The notes: generated from the letters alone by a model not told the origin. A stretch of DNA of 64,000 nt from Carnobacteriaceae bacterium zg-C25 (GCA_017945845.1 CP072828.1:496001-560000), one strand, 5' to 3'. Shown: positions 1 through 9,061, counted from the stretch's first letter. Numbers and translations: made by a program.

Positions 1-1
1 G

Positions 2-148
2 TTAGACGAATTGGCTATCGAAGGGATTACGACAAACGTATCTTTCCAAGAAGCCATTTTAGAAGATGAGGCTTTTATAAACGGCGAATTTGATACGGAT
101 TATTTACAAACACAATTTTTGCCCAAGTTTATGAAAGCATCCGAATAG
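2..148 (+). CDS. accC: Biotin carboxylase subunit of acetyl-CoA carboxylase, C-terminal end only
   Basis: The reading frame is open from base 2 and stops at TAG 146-148, giving the last 48 residues of a protein cut by the window edge. The segment contains ITTNVSFQ and ends in a short DTDYLQTQFL-type tail, which is how AccC proteins end. AccC carboxylates the biotin on AccB. The gene lies 20 bases upstream of accD and clearly belongs to the same operon. Only the C-terminus is visible, so catalytic residues cannot be checked. Confidence 0.85.
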   Translation, partial: LDELAIEGITTNVSFQEAILEDEAFINGEFDTDYLQTQFLPKFMKASE

Positions 149-168
149 TTTAAAATTAAGGAGAAGAA

Positions 169-1035
169 ATGAATCCTTTTAAAAAACGAAAATATATTAC
201 TTTACCAACACAACAAGATTTACGCCAAAGACAATCCGCAATCCCCGATGGATTATGGGGGAAGTGTCCGCATTGCCAAACCATCCATTATTTACCAGAT
301 ATGGATACGTTAAAAATTTGTGGAGCGTGTGGATACGGTTATCGAATGCATGCAGAAGAGCGTTTGTCTGAAACGGTTGATGAGTCGTCATTTATCGAAT
401 GGCTAATTGATATGCCAATTGCGAACCCGCTTGATTTTCCCGACTATATTCAAAAAATTGAAGCGTTACAAGAAAAAACAGGTTTAAACGAAGGCGTAGT
501 GATTGGGCAAGCGACACTTTCAGGGTATCCGTGCGCCATTGGTGTAATGGATACGCAGTTTATGATGGGAAGCATGGGTAGTGTCGTTGGTGAAAAAATT
601 ACGACACTGTTTGAACGAGCAACCGAGTTGTCTTTACCCGTTGTGTTGTTTTGTGCTTCCGGTGGAGCGCGTATGCAAGAAGGGATTATTTCACTCATGC
701 AAATGGCAAAAATTAGTACGGCTGTTGCCAATCATTCAAACGCGGGGCTTTTGTATGTTGCCGTATTGACCGATCCAACCACAGGCGGCGTAACGGCAAG
801 TTTTGCAATGGAAGCAGATATTATTGTAGCAGAACCATATACGACAATAGGGTTCGCAGGGCGTCGTGTTATAGAGCAAACGATCAAAGAAAAATTGCCG
901 GATAATTTTCAATCAGCAGAAGTTGTACAGCAAAATGGATTTGTGGATTGTATCGTGAAACGCCAATTATTGCCTACATTTTTAAGTGATGTCCTATCGC
1001 TGCATTGTAAAGGAGGAACTCATGAAAACAGCTAG
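169..1035 (+). CDS. accD: Acetyl-CoA carboxylase carboxyltransferase subunit beta
   Basis: This is a 288-residue protein of normal AccD length. A four-cysteine zinc ribbon near the N-terminus (CPHC at about 33-36 and CGAC at about 51-54) is followed by the crotonase-like carboxyltransferase fold with SGGARMQEG and [11 protein letters not shown], the segments that build the oxyanion hole. With AccA it transfers the carboxyl group from biotin to acetyl-CoA to make malonyl-CoA in the cytoplasm. The ATG at 169 follows AAGGAG with normal spacing. Its 3' end overlaps accA by 14 bases, which suggests translational coupling and 1:1 synthesis of the two halves of the enzyme. Confidence 0.96.
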   Translation: MNPFKKRKYITLPTQQDLRQRQSAIPDGLWGKCPHCQTIHYLPDMDTLKICGACGYGYRMHAEERLSETVDESSFIEWLIDMPIANPLDFPDYIQKIEALQEKTGLNEGVVIGQATLSGYPCAIGVMDTQFMMGSMGSVVGEKITTLFERATELSLPVVLFCASGGARMQEGIISLMQMAKISTAVANHSNAGLLYVAVLTDPTTGGVTASFAMEADIIVAEPYTTIGFAGRRVIEQTIKEKLPDNFQSAEVVQQNGFVDCIVKRQLLPTFLSDVLSLHCKGGTHENS

Positions 1036-1813
1036 TCAAATTGTCTCTCTAGCACGCGACCAAAAGCGCTTAACAACACGTGAGTGGATTGATTTACTCT
1101 TCACCGATTTTATTGAAATGCACGGTGATCGTCACTATGCTGATGACAAGGCAATTGTTGGTGGTATTGCTTTTTTAGACCATCAACCCGTTACCGTTAT
1201 TGGCACACAAAAAGGTAGAGACTTGTCTGAAAATATTGCTTGTAATTTTGGGTCTCCTTTACCCGAAGGCTATCGAAAAGCAGCACGCTTAATGAAACAA
1301 GCTGAAAAATTCAATCGCCCAATTATTACGTTTGTCAATACAGCTGGAGCATATTGTAGTAGTGAGTCAGAAAGTCGCGGCATTGGTGAAGCGATTGCGA
1401 CCAATCTCATGTTGATGAGTCAATTAACTGTCCCTGTTATTTCCATTATTATTGGTGAAGGGGGTAGTGGTGGAGCACTTGGGTTAGCAGTAGGAAACAA
1501 AGTGTACATGATGGAACATAGCATGTATTCTGTTTTATCACCCGAAGGATTTGCAGCAATTTTATGGAAAGACGCTTCAAAAGCGGGGCAGGCTGCTGAA
1601 GTGATGAAATTGACACCTGCCTATTTAAAAGAATTGAACGTCATTGATGGTATTTTTGATGAAACAAAAGGACGTAGCCACCGACGTTTTCTCCCACAAG
1701 ATGAAGTGGTGCAACGTGTAAAACAACAATTACTCGATGATTTATTACACTTTAGTACGTATAGTAAAGAAGCGATTAGACAGCATCGACAAGAACGGTT
1801 TAGAGCGTTTTAA
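1022..1813 (+). CDS. accA: Acetyl-CoA carboxylase carboxyltransferase subunit alpha
   Basis: This 263-residue protein partners AccD in the carboxyltransferase heterotetramer. Diagnostic segments are GDRHYADD near the N-terminus, [14 protein letters not shown] in the middle and the [15 protein letters not shown] block that follows. The frame is open upstream to an earlier ATG at 986, but the ATG at 1022 is chosen because AAAGGAGG at 1010-1017 lies just before it and because the protein then starts MKTASQIV, as in relatives. It is the last gene of the fatty-acid synthesis operon seen here; a hairpin follows at 1856. Confidence 0.95.
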   Translation: MKTASQIVSLARDQKRLTTREWIDLLFTDFIEMHGDRHYADDKAIVGGIAFLDHQPVTVIGTQKGRDLSENIACNFGSPLPEGYRKAARLMKQAEKFNRPIITFVNTAGAYCSSESESRGIGEAIATNLMLMSQLTVPVISIIIGEGGSGGALGLAVGNKVYMMEHSMYSVLSPEGFAAILWKDASKAGQAAEVMKLTPAYLKELNVIDGIFDETKGRSHRRFLPQDEVVQRVKQQLLDDLLHFSTYSKEAIRQHRQERFRAF

Positions 1814-1855
1814 TGACAAAAAAAGATTACGATGTTAATAAAATTGATGGCTCGT

Positions 1856-1902
1856 AAACGGTAGTGATGTAACGTTAGTTATGTCGTTACCGTTTATTTT
1901 TA
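1856..1902 (+). terminator. Probable terminator of the acc operon
   Basis: AAACGGTA (1856-1863) pairs with TACCGTTT (1888-1895) across a 24-base loop, and TTATTTTTAT follows. The stem is only 8 bp and the loop long, so strength is uncertain, but its position after the last acc gene fits. Confidence 0.5.
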
Positions 1903-1942
1903 TGTTGCAGATAATGGGTTATTGTAACGATCATAAAGCGAG

Positions 1943-1979
1943 TGAAAGCACTTGCATTTTTTGTGAAATATTATACAAT
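1943..1979 (+). promoter_or_regulatory. Probable promoter with a cre-like CcpA site for the secreted flavoprotein
   Basis: TTGCAT (1952-1957) and TACAAT (1974-1979) are separated by 16 bases, a usable sigma-A promoter. TGAAAGCACTTGCA (1943-1956) matches 12 of 14 positions of the catabolite-responsive element consensus TGWAANCGNTNWCA and covers the -35 box, where CcpA binding would repress. The cre call is inference from a degenerate consensus. Confidence 0.5.
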
Positions 1980-2027
1980 ATACGTATAAGTTCAAAATTT
2001 CACAAACAAAAATATTAGGAGGCTATT

Positions 2028-3539
2028 ATGAAAATTTTGAAACGATTATTTGCCATTATGGTGATATTAGTGACAGGGGTTGCGTTAGCGGCATGTGGTA
2101 ATACCGCAAAACAAGAAGCCACAACGACAACAACGGCTGCTAAAAAAGCAGAAGCCGTAACAGGCGCTTCTGAAAAAACATATACTGACCCAAAAGAGTT
2201 AAAAGATCAGTATGATGTTGTTATTGTTGGTTCTGGTGGTGCAGGTATGGCAGCAGCAATTTCTGCAAAAGATGCAGGAGCAAATGTTGCTATTTTTGAA
2301 AAGCTCCCCGTTATTGGTGGAAATACGGCAAAATCTTCTGCCGGTATGAACGCTTCAGAAACCAAATATCAAAAAGAACAAGGCATTGTTGATGAAAATC
2401 AAAAATTCTTTGAAGAAAGTTTAAAAGGTGGAAAAAATACAAATGATAAAGATTTGTTACGCTTTTTAACAGAACATTCAGCTGCAGCAATTGATTGGTT
2501 AGATACATTAAACATTCATTTAAGCAATTTAACAACAACAGGTGGTATGAGCGTTAAACGTACACACCGTCCTGCAGATGGTTCAGCAGTTGGTGGTTAC
2601 TTAGTAGATGGATTATACGGTAATGTGACAAGTCGTAAAATCCCAACTTTTGTAAACGCCGATGTTATTGATATTACACAAACAAACGGTGCAGTTTCAG
2701 GTGTTGTTGTTAAAATTAACGGCGAAGAAAAACGCATTTCAGCTAAAGCGGTTATTTTAGCAACAGGTGGTTTTGGTGCCAATGCAGAAATGGTTACAAA
2801 ATTCCAACCACAATTAAAAGGCTATGTCACAACAAACTCTAAAGGAACAACAGGGGATGGTATTAAATTAGCAGAAACATTAGGTGCAATGACTGTTGAT
2901 ATGGATCAAATTCAAATTCACCCATCTGTTGAACAAAAAACATCTTACTTAATTACAGAAGCTGTTCGTGGTGAAGGTGCCATTTTATTAAATGCTGATG
3001 GTAAACGTTTCTTTAACGAAATGGAAACACGTGATAAAGTTTCAGCTGCCATTAACAGTTTAACACCAAACCATGCATTCGTTGTATTTGACGAAGCGTT
3101 GAAAGGTCGTGTAAAAGCAATTACCCAATATGAAGCAAAAGGATTTGTCGTTAAAGCTGATACCATTGAAGAATTAGCGAAAAAATTAGATATGCCAGTT
3201 GACAATGTAAAAGCAAGCTTAGACACTTGGAATAAAGCGGTGGCTAATAAAAATGATGCCGAATTTAGCCGTAAAACAGCTATGGAGCATGATTTAAGTA
3301 AAGCGCCATTCTATGCAATCAAAGTAGCACCTGGTGTTCATCATACAATGGGTGGTTTAAAAATTAATACCAATACAGAAGTATTAAAAGCTGACGGTTC
3401 TGTTATTAAAGGTCTATATGCAGCCGGAGAAGTAACAGGTGGTATTCACGGATCAAACCGTATCGGTGGGAATGCAGTTGCAGATATTATTATCTTCGGA
3501 CGACAAGCCGGAACAAAAGCAGCAGAATTTGTGAAATAA
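2028..3539 (+). CDS. Secreted lipoprotein flavoprotein, fumarate reductase / flavocytochrome c family
   Basis: This 503-residue protein has a lipoprotein signal peptide with lipobox LAAC (Cys23), a Thr/Ala/Lys-rich linker (about 26-58), then an FAD-binding domain starting with VGSGGAGMA (about 67-75). The catalytic set of soluble fumarate reductases appears present: IQIHPS, METRD, VHHTMGG and GSNRIGGNA. The domain would therefore act on the outer face of the membrane, reducing fumarate or a similar enoate such as urocanate. No FMN-binding domain or heme motif is fused to it, unlike several relatives, so its electron donor is not encoded here. It appears monocistronic, with its own promoter and a strong terminator. 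The substrate is uncertain. Confidence 0.85.
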   Translation: MKILKRLFAIMVILVTGVALAACGNTAKQEATTTTTAAKKAEAVTGASEKTYTDPKELKDQYDVVIVGSGGAGMAAAISAKDAGANVAIFEKLPVIGGNTAKSSAGMNASETKYQKEQGIVDENQKFFEESLKGGKNTNDKDLLRFLTEHSAAAIDWLDTLNIHLSNLTTTGGMSVKRTHRPADGSAVGGYLVDGLYGNVTSRKIPTFVNADVIDITQTNGAVSGVVVKINGEEKRISAKAVILATGGFGANAEMVTKFQPQLKGYVTTNSKGTTGDGIKLAETLGAMTVDMDQIQIHPSVEQKTSYLITEAVRGEGAILLNADGKRFFNEMETRDKVSAAINSLTPNHAFVVFDEALKGRVKAITQYEAKGFVVKADTIEELAKKLDMPVDNVKASLDTWNKAVANKNDAEFSRKTAMEHDLSKAPFYAIKVAPGVHHTMGGLKINTNTEVLKADGSVIKGLYAAGEVTGGIHGSNRIGGNAVADIIIFGRQAGTKAAEFVK

Positions 3540-3570
3540 TTTGAATAAATAAATGATAAATCAAGTAGTA

Positions 3571-3606
3571 AAGGCAACGAATTAAATCAATTCGTTGCCT
3601 TTTTAT
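3571..3606 (+). terminator. Strong terminator after the flavoprotein gene
   Basis: AAGGCAACGAATT (3571-3583) pairs with AATTCGTTGCCTT (3590-3602) across a 6-base loop and is followed by TTTT. This is a canonical intrinsic terminator. Confidence 0.9.
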
Positions 3607-3642
3607 ATATGACGTTCCACCAACGCTAAAAATGATACAAGC

Positions 3643-3687
3643 AAAAAACGCCGGCATCTTCCTTTCGATAGTGAAAATGTCGGTGTT
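3643..3687 (-). terminator. Possible terminator of the lysine operon
   Basis: An 11-base inverted repeat (3647-3657 with 3677-3687) lies just past the lysA stop and, read on the minus strand, is followed by six T residues. On the minus strand it has two A-C mismatches, while on the plus strand these become G-U pairs, so termination strength toward lysA is uncertain. Confidence 0.45.
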
Positions 3688-3695
3688 CTATCTGG

Positions 3696-4991
3696 TTATA
3701 GTTGATTTTTAATAATATCTTCTAAAGTTTCGCGTTTAATGGCGAGTTTGTGATGACCGTCTTTAACCAATACAACGGCAGGGCGAAGCATTTGGTTATA
3801 ATTAGATGCCATTGCGTAATGGTAAGCACCTGTACAACTGACAACTGCCAAATCATTGATTTGAGGTGTCGGCACTTCAATGTCGTACGCTATCATATCG
3901 CCCGATTCACAACATTTACCTGCAAATGTCACCACTTCCTCAAGTTTATCGTTCATACGATTGGCTAGTGCCACTTCGTATTTAGCACCGTACAAAGCGG
4001 TGCGGATATGATCACTCATCCCACCATCAATAGAGACGTAGGTTCGTACATTGGGGATACGTTTAATCGTTCCAATTGAATACAGAGTATAGCCAGCTTC
4101 TCCAACAATGGAGCGTCCCGGTTCTAGCCATAATTGTGGAATTGGTAAGTGATAGTGCTGTGCTGCGTTTTTTAACGATTCCACAATTTCTTCTAAAGCC
4201 GTTTCGATTGGATAGGATAAATCATCTTTTGTATAACGGATACCAAAGCCTCCGCCGATATTTAAAACTTGCGCGGTAAAATCCAATTTATTTTTTAAAA
4301 CATCGAAAAATTGAAATACTTTATTGATGGCAACGCGAGTACCGTCTGTTCCAAAAATTTGTGAACCGATATGGAAATGTAAGCCGATTAAATTTAAGTG
4401 CGAAGCATCTAATATCGCTTTTACACCTTCAAAGGCTTGACCGTTATCAATGTTTAATCCAAATTTAGAATCCGTTGACCCTGTTGAAATAAATTCGTGG
4501 GTATGTGCTTCAACGCCTGGCGTCACACGCAGTAAGCAATTAGGTGTTTTTCCCATATCCATTGCCAATTGATTTAACCGTGAAATTTCATCAAAACTAT
4601 CAATTACGATACATCCAATGCCCTTATCTAATGCAAAGTGTAATTCTTCGATTGTTTTGTTGTTTCCGTGAAGATGAATGTTTTTAGGGTTAAAATCGGC
4701 AGAAAGGGCGTTAAATAATTCGCCAATTGACACAACGTCTAATCCCATATTTTCTTCTTGCATGATGCGAACAATGGCTTTACACATAAATGCTTTACTA
4801 GCATAGGAAACGTGATAGTGTAATCCGGATTTTTCTAATACACGATGAAAACGCCGGCATTGCTCACGAATTAAGGCTTCATCGTAAATCATTAACGGTG
4901 TCCCGTATGCTTTGGCTAATTCAGTCGTATCGACTCCACCGACGGTTAAGTGTCCAAGTTCATTAATTGTTGCTGTTCCATGTAATTGCAT
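3696..4991 (-). CDS. lysA: Diaminopimelate decarboxylase
   Basis: This 431-residue PLP enzyme of fold type III catalyses the last step of lysine synthesis, meso-DAP to L-lysine plus CO2. The Schiff-base lysine lies in YASKAF (about Lys66). Further along are HIGSQI, NIGGGFG, EPGRS and CCESGD, the last carrying the cysteine of the active site contributed by the partner subunit. The gene is the last of the riboswitch-controlled lysine operon, 9 bases after the racemase-like gene, with AAGAGGT before its ATG. All family hallmarks are intact, in contrast to the neighbouring fold-III protein. Confidence 0.96.
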   Translation of the reverse strand: MQLHGTATINELGHLTVGGVDTTELAKAYGTPLMIYDEALIREQCRRFHRVLEKSGLHYHVSYASKAFMCKAIVRIMQEENMGLDVVSIGELFNALSADFNPKNIHLHGNNKTIEELHFALDKGIGCIVIDSFDEISRLNQLAMDMGKTPNCLLRVTPGVEAHTHEFISTGSTDSKFGLNIDNGQAFEGVKAILDASHLNLIGLHFHIGSQIFGTDGTRVAINKVFQFFDVLKNKLDFTAQVLNIGGGFGIRYTKDDLSYPIETALEEIVESLKNAAQHYHLPIPQLWLEPGRSIVGEAGYTLYSIGTIKRIPNVRTYVSIDGGMSDHIRTALYGAKYEVALANRMNDKLEEVVTFAGKCCESGDMIAYDIEVPTPQINDLAVVSCTGAYHYAMASNYNQMLRPAVVLVKDGHHKLAIKRETLEDIIKNQL

Positions 4992-5000
4992 AAATACCTC

Positions 5001-6038
5001 TTAAATAATGTAATTCACGAGTAATGTGTCGTGTTGTAAACTAGTCAGTTGTTGTAAAGCGGTGTAATTTTGTTTGTGCGTTTGCTCATATAAAGGCAAT
5101 GTTTGGTCGTAAATGGTAACGGAATGCCCAAAATCAACCGATTCATCAACGATAATCATCAGTTCATATGGAGAAATGCTGATGCATGTAAAGCGTTTTT
5201 CATTAATGATAACGTCATGATTGAGTAGGCGAGAAGGAATTAACCCATTTGCATATCCGATATTCACAATTGCGACACGTGTAGGCGAATTTGCGATAAA
5301 ATCATTGATTTTTTGACCTGCGGGTACAGTTGTAATGTGTGAAACGGTTGCTTTTAAAGTAATCACAGAAGCAACGTTTTCTTTGTTAAATAAGCCATAA
5401 ATGAATTGTGTTAAACGGGCATGTGTATTGCCTTCAATTAACCCATTTTCATAAATTAGCGTATCACACGTTTGTGCGTGAACGAACTGAAATGAATGGA
5501 ATTGCGATAGTAATTCGATGATTTGCAACCATTCATTTTTAGCTGTTGCATACATTTCTTTATCTGTCGGTGCCGGTAATTGTGTTGCTAATCCAACAAT
5601 TGTTAATTCGCTTTCTAAAGCCTTTTTTAACACTTCTAGCAGTTCTTTATTGTTTTGACAACCAACAAGGGTAGTACCTGCATATTGTATATGCCAAGAA
5701 ATGTCGTGCATATATTTATAGTACGCCTTAATAAAATCGTAACTGGTAATGTAAGCGTCAATACGGTAGTTGCGTAATGTATCGAAATCGGTTGTTATAC
5801 CCGTATATAAAATGGTAACATCATCATACATTTCTCGAATTTGTCGTGCTTCATTTAATGAATAAGTTGTAAAATAGCGAACACCACAATGATAAAGTGT
5901 GCGCACAACTTGTTTTAATCCGAGATTTAAAGCATTATGGCTAACGTTTGCAAAAAAATGACCATTTGTTTTGTTCATTGCCATTTTAGTGTTATAAGTT
6001 AGTGCTGCTAAATTGATAGTTAATTGAGGATTTTTCAA
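5001..6038 (-). CDS. Degenerate alanine-racemase-like protein in the lysine operon, catalytic lysine missing
   Basis: This 345-residue protein follows the alanine racemase layout: N-terminal barrel strand LTINLAALTYNT, the segment where racemases have VKANAYGHG, and a C-terminal beta domain with VPAGQ and IGYANG. The PLP lysine segment reads VSHNALNLG, so the lysine is serine. The region holding the second catalytic residue (racemase VSYGA) reads KINDF, so the tyrosine also appears lost, and the CMDQ segment is altered. The frame is intact over full length, with AAGGAG before a TTG start at 6038. A PLP racemase reaction seems impossible. It may be a regulatory or scaffolding pseudoenzyme, or bind a different ligand. 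The position between dapB and lysA suggests a lysine-related role. Confidence 0.75.
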   Translation of the reverse strand: MKNPQLTINLAALTYNTKMAMNKTNGHFFANVSHNALNLGLKQVVRTLYHCGVRYFTTYSLNEARQIREMYDDVTILYTGITTDFDTLRNYRIDAYITSYDFIKAYYKYMHDISWHIQYAGTTLVGCQNNKELLEVLKKALESELTIVGLATQLPAPTDKEMYATAKNEWLQIIELLSQFHSFQFVHAQTCDTLIYENGLIEGNTHARLTQFIYGLFNKENVASVITLKATVSHITTVPAGQKINDFIANSPTRVAIVNIGYANGLIPSRLLNHDVIINEKRFTCISISPYELMIIVDESVDFGHSVTIYDQTLPLYEQTHKQNYTALQQLTSLQHDTLLVNYII

Positions 6039-6100
6039 CGTTTTTCTCCTTAATGATGATTAAATGTACTGTATTGGTGTTGGAATGGATAAAGCATAAT

Positions 6101-6127
6101 GGAGAATGGCTTTTTAGCGCATTCTCC
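6101..6127 (-). other. Intercistronic hairpin inside the lysine operon
   Basis: GGAGAATG (6101-6108) and CATTCTCC (6120-6127) form an 8-bp stem in the 112-base gap between dapB and the racemase-like gene. No T-run follows on the minus strand, so it is more likely an mRNA processing or stability element than a full terminator. Confidence 0.5.
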
Positions 6128-6150
6128 ACCATGATTGTTTATGTGTCTTA

Positions 6151-6879
6151 TTAAAGGGTGGTGAAATCATAAAATCCAGAGTTTTTTTCGATTAATTTTG
6201 ATGCTGCACGTAGAGCACCATCTGCAAAAATACGTTTTGATTGTGCGCGATGCGTTAATTCGAAAACCTCATCGACTCCAGCAAATAATACTTCATGTTC
6301 ACCGACAATTGTACCACCACGAACGACGCTCATACCGACCTCATTGTTAGACCGTTTAGTGTGTAACTGTGAACGATCATATACAGGGGTTAAGGCTGGA
6401 TTTACAGATTGTAACGCTTCTAATAATTTAATGGCTGTACCACTTGGAGCGTCCACTTTTTGATTGTGGTGTCGTTCAATTATTTCAATGTCGTAGCCTT
6501 GTAATAACGGTGCGGCATATTTTAATAATTGTGTAAAGACGTGTACACCGTAACTCATATTGGCGCTGAAAAATACAGAGATATGTTGACTAGCGTCGGC
6601 CATTAATTGCTGTAAATGTTCTCGTGCACCTGTTGTTGCCACGACAATCGGTGTTAAATGGACGTGTGCTTGTTCCAATAGCGGTGTGACATTAATGGGA
6701 TGTGAAAAATCAATGATGACATCAGCTTTTGGTAAATCATTGACCTTATCAACAACGGGGTAGGGGCAGTTGTCAATGGGAATGGTTGAAAAAATACCTA
6801 CCACGGTATGACCGTTTTCACGAGCCAATTCGTCGACGACTTTACCCATCGCGCCGTAACCACTTAAAATAATGTTCAT
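6151..6879 (-). CDS. dapB: 4-hydroxy-tetrahydrodipicolinate reductase
   Basis: This 242-residue protein carries the dinucleotide-binding start GYGAMGK (residues 7-13) and the family signature ERHHNQKVDAPSGTA, which includes the catalytic His pair and Lys. It reduces hydroxy-tetrahydrodipicolinate to tetrahydrodipicolinate with NAD(P)H in the DAP/lysine pathway. Its ATG overlaps the dapA stop codon by one base, so the two are translationally coupled. Length is slightly below the roughly 270 residues common in this family, with no sign of truncation. Confidence 0.95.
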   Translation of the reverse strand: MNIILSGYGAMGKVVDELARENGHTVVGIFSTIPIDNCPYPVVDKVNDLPKADVIIDFSHPINVTPLLEQAHVHLTPIVVATTGAREHLQQLMADASQHISVFFSANMSYGVHVFTQLLKYAAPLLQGYDIEIIERHHNQKVDAPSGTAIKLLEALQSVNPALTPVYDRSQLHTKRSNNEVGMSVVRGGTIVGEHEVLFAGVDEVFELTHRAQSKRIFADGALRAASKLIEKNSGFYDFTTL

Positions 6880-7784
6880 TATAAACTTTCCTCCATTGCG
6901 ACGCGTTCTTCGTATTGTTGAATAATGAGTTGACGATAAAAATCGGTAGTTGGCACTAACGGCAAACGAAGAACATCTTGTGAATAACCTAGATGATACA
7001 ATAGTGCCTTCATTGGTGCTGGGCTCACGTCTTCAAAAAAGGTGTTCATAAATGGACATAGTCGCAATTGAAATTCGCGTGCTTCATCAAGTTTGCCTTG
7101 TTTATAAAGTGTATAAATATGTGCAACTGATTTTGGTAAAACGTTTGATGTCACGCTAATAATACCGTGCCCACCAAAAACTAAATAACCTAAAAACGAC
7201 TCGTCATCACCAGAATATAAGCGAAACTCAGGTTTGTCGAGTAAAACATTTTTAATTTTCGACATGTATTCCATATCACCTGTTGCATCTTTGAATCCAA
7301 CAATATTCGGATGTTTTGCTAACTTACCAAGTGTTTCGGGTAAAACGGTCATCCCTGTTCTTCCCGGTACGTTATAGACGATAATTGGTAAATCAACGGC
7401 ATCAGCAATTGCGTAATAGTGGGCAACTAAACCGTGTTGACTTGTTTTGTTGTAATAAGGTGTCACGATAAGTGCAGCATCGGCACCAGCTTCTTTTGCA
7501 GCGCGAGTATGTTCAATGGCAACGGCAGTATTATTTGATCCAGTCCCTAAAATAAGAGAACACGCTTGATTGCCGCGCAATTGAATGGCACGTTTTAATA
7601 AGTTGATTTTTTCTTCAAGAGACAGTGTAGCGCCTTCTCCAGTCGTTCCGGCAATGACAAGTCCCTGTATACCGTTGTCTAATTGTGATTGAATTAAACG
7701 GTCAAAATTATGATAGTCAATTGATCCGTCAGTAAACATAGGTGTTGCAACAGCCGTACCGACGCCACTAAATAGTTGAGTCAT
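6879..7784 (-). CDS. dapA: 4-hydroxy-tetrahydrodipicolinate synthase
   Basis: This 301-residue TIM-barrel lyase condenses pyruvate with aspartate semialdehyde. Visible hallmarks are GTTGEGATL for the pyruvate carboxylate site, YNVPGRTG with the catalytic tyrosine, and GFKDATGD with the Schiff-base lysine. The ATG at 7784 follows AAAGGAG with 7-base spacing. It sits between asd and dapB, matching pathway order. The arginine that binds lysine allosterically cannot be judged without alignment. Confidence 0.95.
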   Translation of the reverse strand: MTQLFSGVGTAVATPMFTDGSIDYHNFDRLIQSQLDNGIQGLVIAGTTGEGATLSLEEKINLLKRAIQLRGNQACSLILGTGSNNTAVAIEHTRAAKEAGADAALIVTPYYNKTSQHGLVAHYYAIADAVDLPIIVYNVPGRTGMTVLPETLGKLAKHPNIVGFKDATGDMEYMSKIKNVLLDKPEFRLYSGDDESFLGYLVFGGHGIISVTSNVLPKSVAHIYTLYKQGKLDEAREFQLRLCPFMNTFFEDVSPAPMKALLYHLGYSQDVLRLPLVPTTDFYRQLIIQQYEERVAMEESL

Positions 7785-7812
7785 GAGATTCTCCTTTAAA
7801 AAAACAATACCA

Positions 7813-8799
7813 TTACTGTTTAAGTTGTTCTAGTAATTCTGCGATTTGAACGGTGTTACTTGCGGCACCTTTACGGATGTTGTCACCAACACACCAAATA
7901 TGGAACGTGTTTTCTAAAGAGTGATCTACACGAATGCGTCCGACCAATACTTCATCTCTATCGTTTGCGTGAATTGGCATAGGGTATTCGTTGTTTTGTG
8001 GGTTATCCACCAAAATAACACCTGGTGCATTTTTTAAAATGGCACGAATTTCGTCAACAGTGGTTGGTTTATTAAAAGTGACGTTGATGGCTACACTATG
8101 CGAATTTAAAATAGGCACACGCACGCAAGTAGCCGTAATCTTAACATCATCAGATAATGATAAGATTTTCTTTGTTTCTAAAATCATTTTTAGTTCTTCT
8201 TTTGTATAGCCTTCGTCATTGAAAACATCAATATGCGGTAGGACATTATTATAAATTGGGTGTGGATAGTTTGTCGGTGCTTCGCCTTTAGCGCCATTGA
8301 TTAAATCGTTAATTCCTGCTTGACCAGAACCTGAAACGGCTTGGTAAGTTGTGTAAGCGACACGTTTTAAGCCGAAAGCATCGTGTAACGGTTTTAGCGG
8401 AACAACAGATTGAATAGTAGAGCAGTTTGGATTGGCAATAATTTTACGTTGTAATGAAGGTACATTACATTCTGGTACGATTAAGTCAATACTGTCATCC
8501 ATACGCCAAGCACTTGAATTATCGATAACGATAACGCCGTTTTGTTCAGCGATTGGTGCATAGTGTAAAGATGTTTTGCCACCTGCCGAAAATAGAGCAT
8601 AGTCAATTGGACGATTGAATGATTGTTCAGTTAATTCTTCAACAACATATTCTTTTCCACGAAATAGCATTGTTTTCCCTGCTGAACGATGTGATGCCAA
8701 TAAATATAAATTTTCTACTGGTAATGCGCTTTCTTCTAAACGTTTAATCATTTTTTGGCCAACAACACCTGTTGCGCCGACAATAGCAAAGTTTGCCAT
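7813..8799 (-). CDS. asd: Aspartate-semialdehyde dehydrogenase
   Basis: This 328-residue protein begins with GATGVVGQ for NADP binding. It has NPNCSTIQ, carrying the nucleophilic cysteine that forms the thioacyl intermediate, and SGSGQAG further on. It reduces aspartyl phosphate to aspartate semialdehyde, the branch point to lysine/DAP, threonine and methionine. It is the first gene after the lysine riboswitch, with AGGAGG before its ATG. Placing asd first in the operon puts aspartate semialdehyde supply under lysine control; no aspartokinase gene is seen here. Confidence 0.95.
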   Translation of the reverse strand: MANFAIVGATGVVGQKMIKRLEESALPVENLYLLASHRSAGKTMLFRGKEYVVEELTEQSFNRPIDYALFSAGGKTSLHYAPIAEQNGVIVIDNSSAWRMDDSIDLIVPECNVPSLQRKIIANPNCSTIQSVVPLKPLHDAFGLKRVAYTTYQAVSGSGQAGINDLINGAKGEAPTNYPHPIYNNVLPHIDVFNDEGYTKEELKMILETKKILSLSDDVKITATCVRVPILNSHSVAINVTFNKPTTVDEIRAILKNAPGVILVDNPQNNEYPMPIHANDRDEVLVGRIRVDHSLENTFHIWCVGDNIRKGAASNTVQIAELLEQLKQ

Positions 8800-8810
8800 A
8801 ATTTTTCCTC

Positions 8811-8850
8811 CTAAAAAAATAATAGACGATACAAACAGCCGTGTATCGTC
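8811..8850 (-). terminator. Riboswitch expression-platform terminator
   Basis: On the minus strand, GACGATACA and TGTATCGTC (plus-strand 8825-8833 and 8842-8850) form a 9-bp stem followed by TATTATTTTTTT, about 10 bases upstream of the asd ribosome site. It follows the lysine aptamer and would stop transcription when lysine is bound. Confidence 0.85.
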
Positions 8851-8869
8851 TTGTCAATGTGTAAAAAAA

Positions 8870-9056
8870 GACATCTACGATTGGCTAGCACTCCATTATC
8901 AGTGATAATGACAAAATAGGCGTTATTCACGACTATTCCAACATTTTATATGAAGCAACATATAAAACATTTCGGCGATTATCCCTTTCCTTTTAAGCTG
9001 ATTGCTTTCATTACTTAAAACTACTCATGATTTTCGCGCCTCTATCCTAAAATCTA
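8870..9056 (-). promoter_or_regulatory. Lysine riboswitch (L-box)
   Basis: Read on the minus strand, the leader shows the conserved L-box blocks in order: GATAGAGGCGCGA, GAGTA, GAAAGGG followed by CGCCGAA, and the closing GGAGTGCTAGCC. These correspond to the P1 junction, the kink-turn and loop E regions and the core of the lysine aptamer. A terminator hairpin and then asd follow. Lysine binding is expected to favour termination and shut off asd-dapA-dapB-racemase-like-lysA. Exact ends are approximate. Confidence 0.92.
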
Positions 9057-9061
9057 CGTTT

